64,000 nt of DNA from Fistulifera solaris (Eukaryota > Bacillariophyta > Bacillariophyceae > Naviculales > Stauroneidaceae). The first letter of the stretch is position 1; each line of letters starts with the position of its first letter. Location of the stretch: assembly GCA_030295235.1 (NCBI GenBank), contig AP026144.1, positions 496,001 through 560,000 on the forward strand. The letters run 5' to 3'. Below the pieces are notes generated by a model. It searched no databases, had not been told where the DNA came from, and saw only the letters and a list, made by a program, of their open reading frames with translations. The position numbers and the translations under genes are program-made. Positions 12,201 through 23,573 of the stretch are shown here, in pieces.

Positions 12201-12544
12201 GGATACTGAGAGTGATAAGGAGGTTGCGGGTAGTGATAAGAGTATCCATAGGGCGTTGAAAGAGGTTGCCGTTGTTGCTGTTCGTGTTGCGAAGGATACG
12301 GCTTGGTGGGATCCGTCGGATGTTGTAAATGTTTCGGAAGAGGCGGCGGAGGAGGTGGATATTGCGGTGGCGGTAACCTCCGTCGCGCTATCGCGTGATT
12401 CCCCACCAATGAGGCGGGCAGATGAATGAACTTGGCTCGTTCCCGTTCTTTTTTCCGTGTCATGTCGGAAAGAGCATAGGCTCGAGCTTCCGCTTTGATT
12501 CGCTCAATATCTCTTTGTCGGGCTTCATCGTCGTTTCCGCTCAT
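9218..12544 (-). CDS. GON4-like nuclear protein with a Myb/SANT-type region
   Basis: Reading from 12544, the protein starts MSGNDDEARQRDIERIKAEA (an upstream Met at 12640 is possible). It then has a Pro/Gln/Tyr-rich stretch, an acidic stretch with Asp/Glu runs, and a helical block with QYKRLQQLLHRHYQLLLQQ and a VKGLKQLKETFDWIDKSV motif, as in GON4L-type proteins. The intron 11041-11102 (GTACGT to ACAG) joins LLPTDT to DAEACQKAF. A SANT/Myb-like helix set follows (LVLQGVNLYGEKQWILLADR, then SQRYAKLCVML). The C-terminal part (9218-10225) is Ser-rich and ends KKRKLKF, a possible nuclear signal. Two further frame changes, near 11660-11740 and 10225-10300, must be introns or indels; the first fits an intron from about 11738 to 11661. 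GON4L proteins are chromatin or transcription regulators. Family assignment is from motif memory. Confidence 0.68.
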
Positions 12545-13117
12545 TTTGATCGCTTTGCGCGAATGCTCAGGAACCCCAGGACAGCTTATAAAGCTAGTGA
12601 AAGTTTCAAAATTTGTTGTTTCGTCGTCGGTGGGAAGCAACAGAGCGCGCAGTATAATATTCTTTCGCTTATTGATTTATTAACTATTGAAGCCTTCATC
12701 ATTTGTCACAGCAAAATGGTCAGACTGCACCAGCCTATTTATCGCGGTCGACGAGAAATCAATTCTGGCGCGCTTTTTTTCCAACCACCGTAGAATTCCT
12801 ACGAGCGTTCGTATGTAGTAGCACACTGCCATAAAATTTTGGTACCGGTACGTACCTGGTATCCCTGAATATGTAGTCGTGTTACCGCCAACGTTATAGT
12901 CGTAGAACCGAAGCGCCTTTTCCGCACAATCCGTTTCTCCACTTTTCCAAATGAGGATCGTATCCATCAATACTTTGTACCAGGTACTCACTCGCGCACC
13001 CAAAATCGGACGGCGCAACCACTCAATCGCGTTCCGAGAAATAGCGCACAATGGATTCGCATGCATTTGCATTTCAAAGTATTCCACTTTATTATCCTCT
13101 TCTTGAAAAATTTGAAA
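12545..13117. promoter_or_regulatory. Shared divergent promoter region, GON4-like and ATIC
   Basis: The two genes point away from each other across about 570 bp. The sequence GGTACCGGTACGTACC at 12841-12856 belongs to the GTACC-type palindromic motifs seen elsewhere in the window. An open frame on the minus strand (12680-13132) crosses the ATIC start and is not believed. Confidence 0.45.
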
Positions 13118-15108
13118 ATGGCTGGAGCTCATATTCTGAGTGCTGTGGAGGGTAAGAGCAATTTTGGGTAGCGTTCGTTTTCGTAACCAACTCTCATCAT
13201 CAACCTTTCTCAGGTGCGACGACGGATCTGGTCAAGATCACTCGCGCTCTGATCAGTGTTTCCGACAAGACAGGTATTGTCGACTTTGCTAAGTTCCTTG
13301 CGAGTCAAGGTGTTGAACTACTCAGCACAGGCGGCACTGCCAAGGCTTTGCGAGATGCCGGCTTGGCAGTCAAAGATGTATCGGAGTATACTGGAGCAGC
13401 GGAGTGCCTCGATGGACGAGTGAAAACGTTGCATCCCGCGGTCCACGGTGGCCTATTAGCGGTTCGCGGGAATGAGGTCCACGATCGACAGATGAAGGAG
13501 CAGGGCTTTCAGCCGATTGACATGACCATCCTCAATCTGTATCCTTTCGAAGCAACGGTCCAGAGTGGTGCAAACTTTGCTCAGTGCATCGAGAACATTG
13601 ATATCGGAGGGCCTAGCATGATGCGATCGACGGCCAAGAATCATGCTTTTACGACGATTGTGACGCAACCCGCGCAGTACGCTGTTGTGCAGAAGGCTAT
13701 GGAAAAAACGGCGGCGCCACGACGTTGGCGCTCCGACGTCAGTTTGCCGCGAAGGCGTTCGCATTGTCTGCGCAGTACGACTCGATGATTGCTTCCTACA
13801 TGGCCGAACAACTCAAAGAAGACTCACCAGTGGCGGTTCGCGTCTATGAACCCCAAACGACTTTGAAATATGGATGCAATCCCCACCAAACGCCCTCGCA
13901 AATTTACAGTCGCATGGGCCACCAATTGCCGTTTGACGTTTTGAATGGCGTCCCTGGATACATTAACTTGCTAGACGCTGCGAATGCATGGCAGTTGGTC
14001 AAAGAATTGAACGAGGCTACGGGGTTGGCTTCGGCAGCGAGTTTCAAGCACGTCAGCCCCGCTGGTGCAGCCGTCGCCGTTCCTCTGACGGATATCGAAT
14101 GCAAAGGTAAGTTGAATTGTGTTTCCTTCGTCGGCTTGAAGCACAATAACAATAACTAATACATTACTCAATCCCGATACAGCCTACGAGATTACGTCGG
14201 AGGACGCAGCCAAATTGACGCCCACCGCCTTGGCCTATTTGCGCGCCAGAAATGCGGATCCGATGTGCAGCTTTGGTGATTTTTGTGCTGTCAGTGGCGA
14301 AGTTGACGAAGACACGGCAAACATTCTGAAACGCGAGGTCAGTGATGGAATCGTGGCCGCGAGCTACACACCCGGTGCCTTGAATATCTTGAAGGCGAAG
14401 AAGGGTGGCAAGTTCATTATTCTCAAGGCCACAGATAACTACGACGCCGGCGCTCTTGAATACCGTGAAGTATACGGAATGACTTTCTCACAAAAGCGCA
14501 ACGATATCGTGATCGGAAAAGATCACATCAAGGGTAACGTGGTCACCTCAAGCAAAGATCTCTCCGAAGCGGCGGTTCGGGACTTGATCTTGGCTTCGAT
14601 CTGCATTAAATACACGCAATCGAACTCAGTCGGCTTTGCTAAGGATGGTATGATGGTCGGAGTCGGTGCTGGACAACAATCCCGAGTCGATTGCGTCAAG
14701 TTGGCAGGGCGAAAGGTGGCAACATGGTATTTGCGACAACACCCGAAAGTTCTCGCGTTGCCATTCAAAGACGGTGTGAAGAGACAAGACCGCGTGAATG
14801 CGCGCGTTAGATACATTGAAGGGGATTTTACCGAGGAAGAGAAAGTGCGCTGGCTTGAACAATTTACGGAAGTTCCTGAACCTCTCACGGCTGAAGAAAA
14901 AGAAGACTTCTTGAAACAAAGTACAGGTATTTCAATCAGCAGTGACGCCTTCTTCCCCTTCCGAGATTCGATTGACCATGCATCCAAGTTGGGAGTTTCG
15001 TATGTGGCACAGCCTGGTGGTAGTGTACAGGACGGGCAGATCACAGAAGCCTGTGACGAGTACGGAATGACCATGGCATTCACAGGAGTTCGTCTATTCC
15101 ACCATTAG
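13118..15108 (+). CDS. ATIC: Bifunctional AICAR transformylase / IMP cyclohydrolase
   Basis: It catalyses the last two steps of de novo purine synthesis: formylation of AICAR with 10-formyl-THF, then ring closure to IMP. Exons are 13118-13151, 13214-14106 and 14185-region start 14183-15108; introns are 13152-13213 and 14107-14182. The N-terminal MGS-like cyclohydrolase domain has [35 protein letters not shown] and [18 protein letters not shown]. The transformylase domain has [23 protein letters not shown] and [11 protein letters not shown]. The length is about 617 residues, normal for the family. The frame breaks by one base at the A6 run 13703-13708; one extra A would give [15 protein letters not shown] and continuous homology, so this is probably a sequence error. 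The short first exon keeps frame through GAG-G/GT. Confidence 0.95.
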
Positions 15109-15681
15109 TGTGTTGATGTGTGCAACATAAATTATGATTGCAGGGTTACGTTTCTATCTATTCACCAAGCCGTGAATATTTAATTTCTCTGTTAATAATG
15201 GAAATTTTAGGAAGAAACAAGAAACCTAGACATGGACATGGACATAGTTCTCTGTAGAGAGGAGAGTCTCAACTATGGCAGAAGGAAATAAACGCACAGC
15301 GCAAACGTAAGGTTAATGGTTTTGGACACCGGAGTAATTGGTAACTAGTAACATAGAAGACAAGACTTCTTTTTTAAAGATACTGCTCGAAATCCGGCAT
15401 TAAATTATCTATGAAAAGTTCTTCCCCTATCGCATGTTTATTTTTTTTAGGCAAGGTGTGTAGACCGAATAGATAGCGCTTCGAAACTCTTCTCGCTCAT
15501 TGTGGGATTCTCTTTAAATAACCATGTTGTATTAGATTTAGAGTAGATGCAGCAATACAAAGTAGATACCAAAATTTCACAACACTTTTCTTTTTGAAAG
15601 ACTGTCACAACAAACAACAAATATCCCCCTTCACATTGAAACGCTGAACGTACCATCACAAGAACTCGAAGATCAACTATT
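15109..15681. other. Intergenic, no gene seen
   Basis: AT-rich 3' flank of ATIC and 5' flank of the next plus-strand gene. Nothing was recognised beyond short T runs (15370, 15435). Confidence 0.5.
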
Positions 15682-16776
15682 ATGAGATACGGTAACGATG
15701 GGAAAGTGTCTCCTGAGATTAACACGAAGACCTCAGCTGGAAAGTCTTCTCGGCGCCAGGGACGCCGCCTTCGCCGTGGACAAGGCACAAGTTGCATGAC
15801 AGAGCCCTGGAGCAAGCTGACAACATGGATTGATCAGTGGTTAGGCCCAGACCAGCGACCCACGAGGAGTGAGCTGCTTTTGCCTTGTTCAGGACATTCT
15901 GTTAGACACGAGGAGAGGGACGAACAGTTCAACCAACCAGTTATCAAAAACAAAAAGGCTAACCTGACCCTTGCCATACCGCAAAGCCAAGAGTCACTCA
16001 TTGCGGCTCTTTCACCCTGTATGAGGGACAGCGAGAGTGAAGAGTCGGACTCTGAAGAACGGACACCGGATCGCTTGATCCAAACAGCCTCTGAAGAAGA
16101 CGAGATTGACCAATTACGTCGTCTTGGTAGCTGGGATACGAACGGCACATTTGGTACAATTGGAACAAATCTCTCTAGTTCCACTCTATCAATGAATGAC
16201 CTTCATACCAATTTTTCTCCCGTATTCGACGATGATGGAAATGAAATTGACCCAAAGCTGCTTCAGAAGACGATTGAGTCTAGTAAGAAGCGACACTCAC
16301 AGCGAAAGCGCTTGGTCAAATTCGATTATCCACCCGTTTCGTCAATGAGAGAGTGCCCGCGAGTCGATGAGGATGATTTGTCTAAAGTTTTCTTTGCAGA
16401 AGGTGAATTGGAACAGTTTGAGGATGATCGCATCTCTACGAATGTCGCTGATGACATTGAAATTGTTGCAGTTGCTTCATCCTCATCCACTGAACAGGAT
16501 CATAGCCCTACTGAAAACACGCCCCAAGGTAGACTGGCAAGTAACTACGTCCCCACTCCAAGGCGGAAAAAATCCTCAGGTGAAGAAAGCACGACTTTCG
16601 AACAAGCAAGCAATGCGAAGGAAAAATTCTCGATACAACGGCATCACACGCCTAACGGCGACAGCCCAATCTATCGATCAAGCAATAGTAACGGGTTACC
16701 GAGAAGAAAAGAAAAAAGGCTGATTAAAAGTGTGCAAATCTATCTTCGAGAACGTTCCGTCTATCATTCTCGATAA
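15682..16776 (+). CDS. Acidic, Ser-rich protein with a VKFDYPP...ECPR motif
   Basis: Single-exon frame of 364 residues; I do not recognise a function. The protein is hydrophilic and probably disordered, with acidic Ser clusters (DSESEESDSEE, TASEEDEID). The best-ordered block is near residues 213-250: KRLVKFDYPPVSSMRECPR, followed by DEDDLSKVFFAEGELEQFED. From memory, a block with basic-FDYPP-S-ECPR-FF-EEL-ED order recurs in several diatom hypothetical proteins, so this may be a lineage-specific motif for binding a partner. The C-terminus is Lys/Arg-rich. The start could also lie at a downstream Met (for example MTEPWSKL). Confidence 0.62.
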   Translation: MRYGNDGKVSPEINTKTSAGKSSRRQGRRLRRGQGTSCMTEPWSKLTTWIDQWLGPDQRPTRSELLLPCSGHSVRHEERDEQFNQPVIKNKKANLTLAIPQSQESLIAALSPCMRDSESEESDSEERTPDRLIQTASEEDEIDQLRRLGSWDTNGTFGTIGTNLSSSTLSMNDLHTNFSPVFDDDGNEIDPKLLQKTIESSKKRHSQRKRLVKFDYPPVSSMRECPRVDEDDLSKVFFAEGELEQFEDDRISTNVADDIEIVAVASSSSTEQDHSPTENTPQGRLASNYVPTPRRKKSSGEESTTFEQASNAKEKFSIQRHHTPNGDSPIYRSSNSNGLPRRKEKRLIKSVQIYLRERSVYHSR

Positions 16777-17445
16777 TTGACAGTAATTGCTCCTTCCCCG
16801 CTTCCTAGTTTCACCGACATGCTCGTTACCTCCTTTAATACGTGCAATGGTAAATATGTTTCTGTTATACGAGCCTAGCCTTTTATTTTGTAATTGAAGA
16901 CCTTAAGTCCGAAGTTTCCGATCATAAATCCATATTTTTATCAAAAGGTCGTACACGACACGCAATTCTACCAAAGAGCAGTATGTATTAACGACAGCGT
17001 TCACTCTTACTCTAGTTTTTGGTCTAGTGTAGACTAATGACCAAGGCTTAGTTTAATAGTCTACAGCATCCGATTCAGCTATGGCAACTTTACCAGGTTA
17101 CGGCCTGGTATGACCTCAAGATTTTCTTGACGTTCCGACCTACATGGCGGAGTACCCAGAACAACGATAGGATGTTAAACTAGCATATTCATTTTTGTTT
17201 TATTTTATTTTACAGTCTACAATGCCGTCGATAAAATGGCGGGACTCAACTCCAGTTGAGTCACAGTGAGTAAATCCACACTTCGTTTTACAGTACTTAC
17301 CCGGTATCGAACTGGCATCATCAAAAATCAAAGCGCAAATCAGTTGTTGGGTAACACGTTTACATAGCGTCGCTCTAATATCTGCAAACAATCATCGATC
17401 CACGCAGTGCCCAAGAAATAAGCCATTGAGCTCCTCAGTTGAACC
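16777..17445. other. Intergenic, upstream of the HRD1-like gene
   Basis: No gene seen. A palindrome with arms ACTCAACT and AGTTGAGT lies at 17244-17261 and overlaps a TGAGTCA bZIP-type site. Confidence 0.5.
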
Positions 17446-19210
17446 ATGTCCGCGGAAATAGAGGATTTAGTGAACGAGGAAGCAAGGCGTCAGCGAGAAC
17501 GTGAAGAAGAGATGGAGCGTATGCTGCTGGCGCAAGAGCAAGACCAAGAGGAAACGATGAATCCACCGCAAGAAGAAGAGCCACCGTTGCCCGAGTTGAA
17601 TGAGCAGCCCATCTTACAGGAGACTTCTCATTCCCCGCCAAAAATATCCTACCGACAAGCTTCTTTCATGGCGGCCGCAGCGTTGATTTTTCACGCATTT
17701 CGATCGCGAGAGCAGTACTACCTGGCCGCTGTTTATTTATCATCTTCCAAATGGGCGTATGTCATCTTGGGAAATGCCTTAATTGCTTCGTTGGCCGCTG
17801 TATTTGATGGTTTCACCGCTGTCTTTTTTATCCGGATTGCGGCTACAAGAAGCCGAAGGCCTGCAAGATTACTTTCGATGGAATCTTACTGAAACGTGTA
17901 TTGCTTTGACAATGTTTCGCGCTGAGCTCAGTCTCTCCACAGCGATTGAGTTTCTTATTCTTATTCTTGTCAAGTGCTTACATCAAGTCGCTATGATGCG
18001 AGAACAATTGCTTCGTGTGACGGAAGATGCCGTGATACCCTTTAGTGACCATGGAGTGCTCGCAAGCATTCCCGTCATTCGTAGAGGACACGCCAAACTT
18101 TTCGTTTTTTTGCTATTACTACAACTTCTCGATCTCTGGGTTGTTCAACGAGCTGTTGCAATATTGATCCAGAAGGGGCCTTCAGTCAACATTCTTTTTG
18201 CTTTCGAAGCAGCAATATCATTGGTTTCGGCTTGGAGCCATCTCCTGCTATGGACGTTGCATGTGCTCGACGGATTATTGCACTACGGTCATGATCAGCT
18301 TCAATCGATTTTCTTCCGACATATCCTTCATCCATGGCGCGAGTACAAGGCCACACTTACCTTTGCAGTTGAGCTACAGGCGCAGGCAATTCAATTTCTG
18401 TTCTATCTTACTTTCTTCTCAATCGTGTTGACCTATTACGGAATGCCAATCAACTTGTTCCGTGAAGTCTACGTTTCTTTCTCTGCGCTTCGGGAAAGGC
18501 TGAATGCTTTCTTCAAATACCGTCGTCTGATGGCTAACATGAACCGATTTGCAGCTGCGTCTGACGAAGAACTGGAGGAACAAGGAAGCGTCTGCATTAT
18601 TTGTCGCGACGAAATGACTGTTCGTGATTGCAAAAGGTTGCCAGGCTGTCGACATATTTTCCACAAATCATGCTTGCGCGAATGGCTGGTACAGCAGCAA
18701 AGTTGCCCCACGTGTCGAACGGATATTTCCACAATGCAGGCACAAGAAGGAGCGGCGAATGCCGCGCAACAAAGGGGCGAGGATCAAGTAATTGCGGAAG
18801 CTGATGACAGTCATGGAATGCAGAACGCTACTGACGTTGAACAAGAAGTATTTTCTACGAATAATGTGGACACGCAACAACAGAACAAGAACCAGTCTGA
18901 CGCAATACCAGAAAAACATAATGATGCTGGTCTCACGAAAACAAAAACGATTCGATTTGCTGCCACTCTTGAAAGTACTGCCATACCGAGTGACCGCACC
19001 GTTACTCTACTGAGAGTCTCATGTCCATTAGGGGCTCCAGTGACACGATCTGACGGATCATTTGTGCGATTTATTCCGTCGGGGTTACTTGTTCTCGGAT
19101 TCCCGGAACGAATGAGTAGACACGGTCTGCAGCTGGTCAAAATAGCAGATGGATGGATTCCCGAAAGTACCGTTGATCAACTTTCCGAGATCGAGCGGCC
19201 AGACTGTTAA
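17446..19210 (+). CDS. HRD1: HRD1/synoviolin-type ER E3 ubiquitin ligase
   Basis: Membrane RING ligase of ER-associated degradation. The N-terminus (about 75 residues) is cytosolic-like and very Glu/Gln-rich, an extension that typical HRD1 proteins lack. A multi-spanning membrane domain with several helices follows, including the family-like LTETCIALTMFR and LHQVAMMREQLL. The RING-H2 finger is CIICRDEMTVRDC followed by LPGCRHIFHKSCLREWL and CPTC, with all eight ligands present. The C-terminal tail is Gln/Asn-rich. The reading frame changes inside the T6 run at 17824-17829; five T would give AVFLSGLRLQEAEGLQDYF and continuous homology, so one T is probably surplus. Start chosen at the first Met after an in-frame stop. 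No introns are needed otherwise. Confidence 0.9.
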
Positions 19211-19291
19211 TAAACCCAACAAAAGGGCTACATTGAAATCTTAGTTTATAACTTTTAGATCTGACATAATTGGATTCCATAGTTTGACTTC

Positions 19292-20263
19292 CTAGTCTGT
19301 TGTCTGTTTCCGACCTGTGTTGAAAAGCCGACCCAAACCTCTCGATTTATTCTTGTTGACATCTTTATCACCTTCTTTTTCGTCTGGACGCTTCTGAACC
19401 AGGTCATCAACAACATTGGACCATTCACTAGCACTGGTGAAACGGTCCCTTCCACCGCTTTCGCGCCTCGGTGCTACCGATTTAACTTTGTCATCTTCTG
19501 GTGCATTAAGCAATGACGGAGTGTCCGCACCTTTGCTCCCTTGGCCTCTAATACCGGGTTCTCCTCTGTGCTCAGCCCCACCTGATACCGCTTCTCCATG
19601 ATCTTCATCTAGTTCATCGTCTAGAACATCGGTATCAGAATCATTCTCCTCTAAATTGATTTTGACTGACTGAATTCTTCCACCACGAGACCTCGACCTC
19701 GTCGACCTTCTCGACGACGAGCGCGCATTTCTATCTTTGAGCAAAATCTCGCGTCCTCGAGACGAATCGCTCTTTTCTCAGTACTATTAAACCCCACATT
19801 TTCGTCCTTTACGACTTCTAGCGCTGCGATATCCAAAGCACCCGCAGGTACCTTGATCGATCTGCGATTCTTCACCCCGGGACTGGGCGTCCTGGTGGGA
19901 TCCTTCGTACCTTTCTTCTTTCGAACAATAACCTTCATCTTAACCTTGTCACCCAAGGACGGTACCGGATTCAATGCCAATTGCGCCTTCGCCAAGTCGA
20001 GCAATTCTTTATCTTGTTCATCAGAACTATTGGACCGCCCCGGAGAACGCCGCTTCGGGGACGCACATGCTGCAGCACTACCGGAAAACTCCTTTTCGGT
20101 AAACGTTCCACTGGAATTGTTCTGTTTGAGCCCGGATTGAACGTCCGTTGACGCAGCAGCTGATTTCTCAGATGAACTCGTCCCGTCGGCAGAGCTATTC
20201 GTCCGTTGTGGCGTCGTGCGACTTCGTGACCGAAGAGGTGCGTGTCGTGTCCTCCCTCGCTCG
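19292..20263 (-). CDS. Basic, low-complexity protein of unknown function
   Basis: Minus-strand coding region with an acceptor CAG at 20264-20266; exon 1 was not resolved. The first part is Ser/Thr-rich, then LLDLAKAQLALNPVPSLGDK, KMKVIVRKKKGTKDPTRTPS and a basic/Ser tail. The frame changes between about 19730 and 19810. Either a 50-base intron (GTGGGG to GCGAG) joins DEN to ILLKDRNARSSSRRS, or one T is missing from the T4 run near 19741-19745. After the change it is Arg/Ser-rich, then acidic (DTDVLDDELDED), ending GLGRLFNTGRKQTTD. It may be a nuclear or RNA-associated protein from composition alone; no domain was recognised. Confidence 0.5.
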
Positions 20264-20517
20264 CTGTAGGAAAGCCATTATGGTCAATTACCAGATCTAC
20301 CATGTTTATTCGTTTGCCTTTTATATCAGCGCAAAGCCCTTGTAGTTTATCTCCAACCCCAAGTTTTGCTCTCCAGAATGTTTGGATGCAATTTGGAAAT
20401 TGCGAGTTCCCTCTTAGCAAAAAAAAGTTCACTGGTTAAACAAAATACCTAGGGAGAGTACGTAGCCCCATGTCATTGTACTACCAAAAGGTAACCAAAC
20501 ATCCAATCAATAGGTAA

Positions 20518-20836
20518 ATGACCGATTTGGCGGACAAAGGGACCATTGATGACTATTTGTATTTAAAGCGTACATTGCGCGAGCAGGATTGTTTACTGGA
20601 AGACCTAAGGTACTGGTATTTTATAAAGTCCCATTTCCAAGTCACATGTCGCACATGTCGTTCGCAATTCCACAAACGTTGCATCTTCATCTCTTATCAT
20701 TTAAAACGGCACACACCATACACGCACCATCCAAATGAAGCACAGAGCAGTTTCATTCTCAAGGAATAGTTCACCAGCATGGAATCTTTCAAGGAATGAC
20801 AGCGATGAGCCAACTCGAAGGATGCAGAGCGTTTAG
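20518..20836 (+). CDS. Possible small two-exon gene
   Basis: Exon 20518-20609 encodes MTDLADKGTIDDYLYLKRTL and a Leu/Glu-rich helix ending EDLR. A GTACTG donor at 20610 and a CACAG acceptor at 20741-20745 join it in frame to AVSFSRNSSPAWNLSRN and a stop at 20834-20836, giving about 61 residues. The splice keeps frame and the helix looks protein-like, but I have no homology memory for it. The unspliced frame (83 residues) is the alternative. Confidence 0.32.
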
Positions 20837-21637
20837 AGTGTCGTCTGGACGGAATACATTTAGTACTTAGGTAGTAATCAACTGAGAGAGACAAATCAAA
20901 GCATCTGTATGTACTGGTTAGTTACAACAGAAAGCTATCATTTACTTAAAAATAGTGTCAACGCGTATTGGCTGCTGGCCGAAGAAACGTTGGGAGCACA
21001 AATCACTTACAATCGACTCCAAGCACTGCAAAGCAAAAGAGCAGACAAGCCGACAAAGTGTCGCTTCAATAAAGTGACGGCTAATTTGCCATTTCGATTG
21101 AAAATTTGCGCCGGGCGAGCGAATGCTTCATTCAGATAACCGAGAAGGCAATTCACTTCAGATTTGTAGGCCAACTGGGAGATGATCTTCTCGATGAGTA
21201 AGTTGATAATCCTGAAAGGGACCTATTTTGCTCTGGTCGAACGTCAAACGAGAAAGCAAAACGGACGAAAGAGTATTTGATTGATTGAAACGATTCACCA
21301 TGATTCATTATCAACTATCGCCTATCATCGTGAGGAAGATCACTGGCACAGATACTATCATTGCCTTCTTGCCTTTCGGCGTCTGTGGGGACGATGCTCG
21401 TCACAGCACCTAAACAATGAACCTATATTAGAGCCGAGCTCCATGTTTTCTGCAGTATTAATTTTACAGGCTCTACTTTTATTGATCGATTTACTCTCGC
21501 GCTTATCGCGATAAAATGCGAATGTCAGTTGTGACCACATTGAGCCACTGAGCACCCAATCGTCGGTCGCTGAAGCGCACAAAAAGTTCCCCGTTTGCGC
21601 GCTTCTTTTCTATCCATCCTGTGCAAAAGATCTTGCC
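20837..21637. other. Intergenic, no gene supported
   Basis: Short open frames only; none has recognisable domain or splice support. Confidence 0.45.
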
Positions 21638-22669
21638 TCACGGACATATACTGCCACCTGTTGACCCAGTTGCGGAGATAAGTCTGTCAAGGCAGCAACC
21701 TTTGACTAGAAGAGGCCAATTGCAACTCTTTCTCTCTTTGCTTTTTCGCCATGTGAAACGACTTTCTTGTGTTGCGTTCGAGTCGATCCATGTCAACCAC
21801 AAGAAACCAAGGTCCTTTTTGGTAGCAGCAAGGAAACGGCCTCCCCGCCTGTGCACACTTTTTATTATCTTTTCCACAATGCCTTTCTTGTAATCGGCAA
21901 GGAAGTATTCTTCACAACTATCGTAGATTTCTCGGTGGAAGCGCTTATTCCCTTCGTGACTACTGCATGTCCGCCCTGGACAGTATCGAACAATACAAAA
22001 ACAGTACAAGAAGCAAGTCAGACGAGCTCTTTACGGCAGTTCAAATCTTTGATTGTGACGTCGTTACTAACCTGTACCGATCAAAACATCATCACAAGTT
22101 GGTTCGATTTCAGCATCTAGTGTGCCGAAAGCGATAGATTCGATGTTTTTGACGTCGTGAATGCTGTCATCTGAAACAACAGAAGCTGACCTGCTTCCTT
22201 CTTCGAACTCGGTATCCTCTATCGGTTCACTTTCAGAGCCCGTCTTGCTTTCATGAGAAACTGGCGCCTCGATCATTTTCCAAGTCGTTGAAATGATAGC
22301 GTCCGTGTTAAACACGCAAGAGGCTCCAGCAACTTCCACTGAGCACTCTCTTACGTGACCACCGAACGGCGACAAAGGATGAGCTTGCTGCTGACCGATT
22401 GGATACATGGCACGCGTCGTAGAAGTAGGCAGGGCTTGTGAGTTTAGGGTCAAATCTCCATGGCAGCAGTTTAGGGAGACGATTTCTTTGCAATCGTTTA
22501 CAAGTTGGCTGTCTTCACATGCTTTCAATTTGCTTCGCTTTGTTTGACGATTCTCATAAGCCCGAAGATCATGGAATCTCTTCTTCGGCGGCAAAGTCTT
22601 CGAACTTCGCGCTCGGCTAAGATTTAACAGACAGTCGACGACCGTGATTTCAATGTTGTCCAGGATCAT
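21638..22669 (-). CDS. DUF6824-domain protein
   Basis: Exon 1 is 22072-22669 and exon 2 starts at 21975; the intron 21976-22071 has GTTAGT and CCAG ends. The spliced product reads CDDVLIGTGRTC then HEGNKRFHREI, YKKGIVEKIIKSVHRRGGRF. This is the diatom-expanded DUF6824 pattern (DVLxGxG, GNxRF, K-I-V-I, GGRFL). The N-terminal 170 residues are Ser/Glu-rich with basic KKRFHDLR and KRSKLKAC. These proteins are thought to be nuclear regulators; that role is inference. After GGRFLAATKKDLG, the frame given ends at 21638, but the +1 frame gives a more natural helix (KSFHMAKKQREKELQLA) and a stop at 21687-21689. One missing A at 21773-21775 would connect them. Confidence 0.75.
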
Positions 22670-23573
22670 GATGAGTAACTTGTCCTGTTTATCTTAGACG
22701 CTTGAGGGTGTGAAAAGATCTGATTTATTGCGCATTGATAAAACATATACTTTTCAGGTGAGGCAAAAAGTGATGCGATTCTTCACGTCCATCACATGGC
22801 AACATATCGCATTTCGTGCTTTTCACGATATTTGTGTGCAGAGGGTGCGGCCATTATGGAAGCTAAAAAAATAAAAAGCTACAGACTACACATTGGGATT
22901 ATACAGACTTTTCTTCCATTTACCTTTCCTTCAATCGTGCGCTTCGTGCTTTGCTCGTGCTGAGTGTGTGTCATAAAACTTCATCATGCATTCACTATTT
23001 GAAAAACCTGTACTATTTAGTAACGTAAGGACATCTCAGAGACATCAGCTATCGTTGAAAACAGTCTTTCAATTACTACGTAAGTAGGACGTGAATCAAC
23101 CGTCAACCGTGTGCCACGGCGCGGCACGTGACACGTGACTCGTGACGACTATTGACCAAATAATAAGGATCATGAATCATGAAGGAAAGCCTCTTTAGAT
23201 ACTCTAAATGAATCTCGTGATGAATCGTGAATTATTATCATCTTATGAATCACGTGCAAACTAGATCTATTTCAGCACCAGATCGATGCCGTTCGAGTTT
23301 GCAGTAAAAGTGTCTGTCGAGGGCCTCTGCACTCTGTATTCTTCCTAGTTCGGCTTCTCTACCTAGTCTTGAATCATTTTTTTCTCTGTGCTGTAGCTCT
23401 ATTGTCTTGTATAAATGAAAATTCTAGCAGCAGTGGAATCGCAAATATTCACATTAGGTTACGACTACATCTCATGGCTTCTCCATAATTCAAATATTAG
23501 CAAAGTGACATGATCGGTTCGAAGGTGAAGTAAGGACTGACTAGAACACGGAATCACCTATCCGCTTCGTGTA
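22670..23573. promoter_or_regulatory. Upstream region of the DUF6824 gene with paired CACGTG boxes
   Basis: Two CACGTG E/G-boxes lie 8 bp apart at 23125-23130 and 23133-23138, followed by CTCGTGACGAC. More CGTGA/TCATGA half sites lie to 23255. No gene seen. Binding by bHLH or bZIP factors is inference. Confidence 0.4.

Noticed and set aside
12680-13132. 150-codon minus-strand frame
   Set aside because: It covers the ATIC start and promoter; the plus-strand ATIC exon and splice are far better supported.
23145-23260. Cluster of CGTGA/TCATGA words as more copies of the 23-bp palindrome
   Set aside because: The arms lack the fixed spacing; only the short word is shared.
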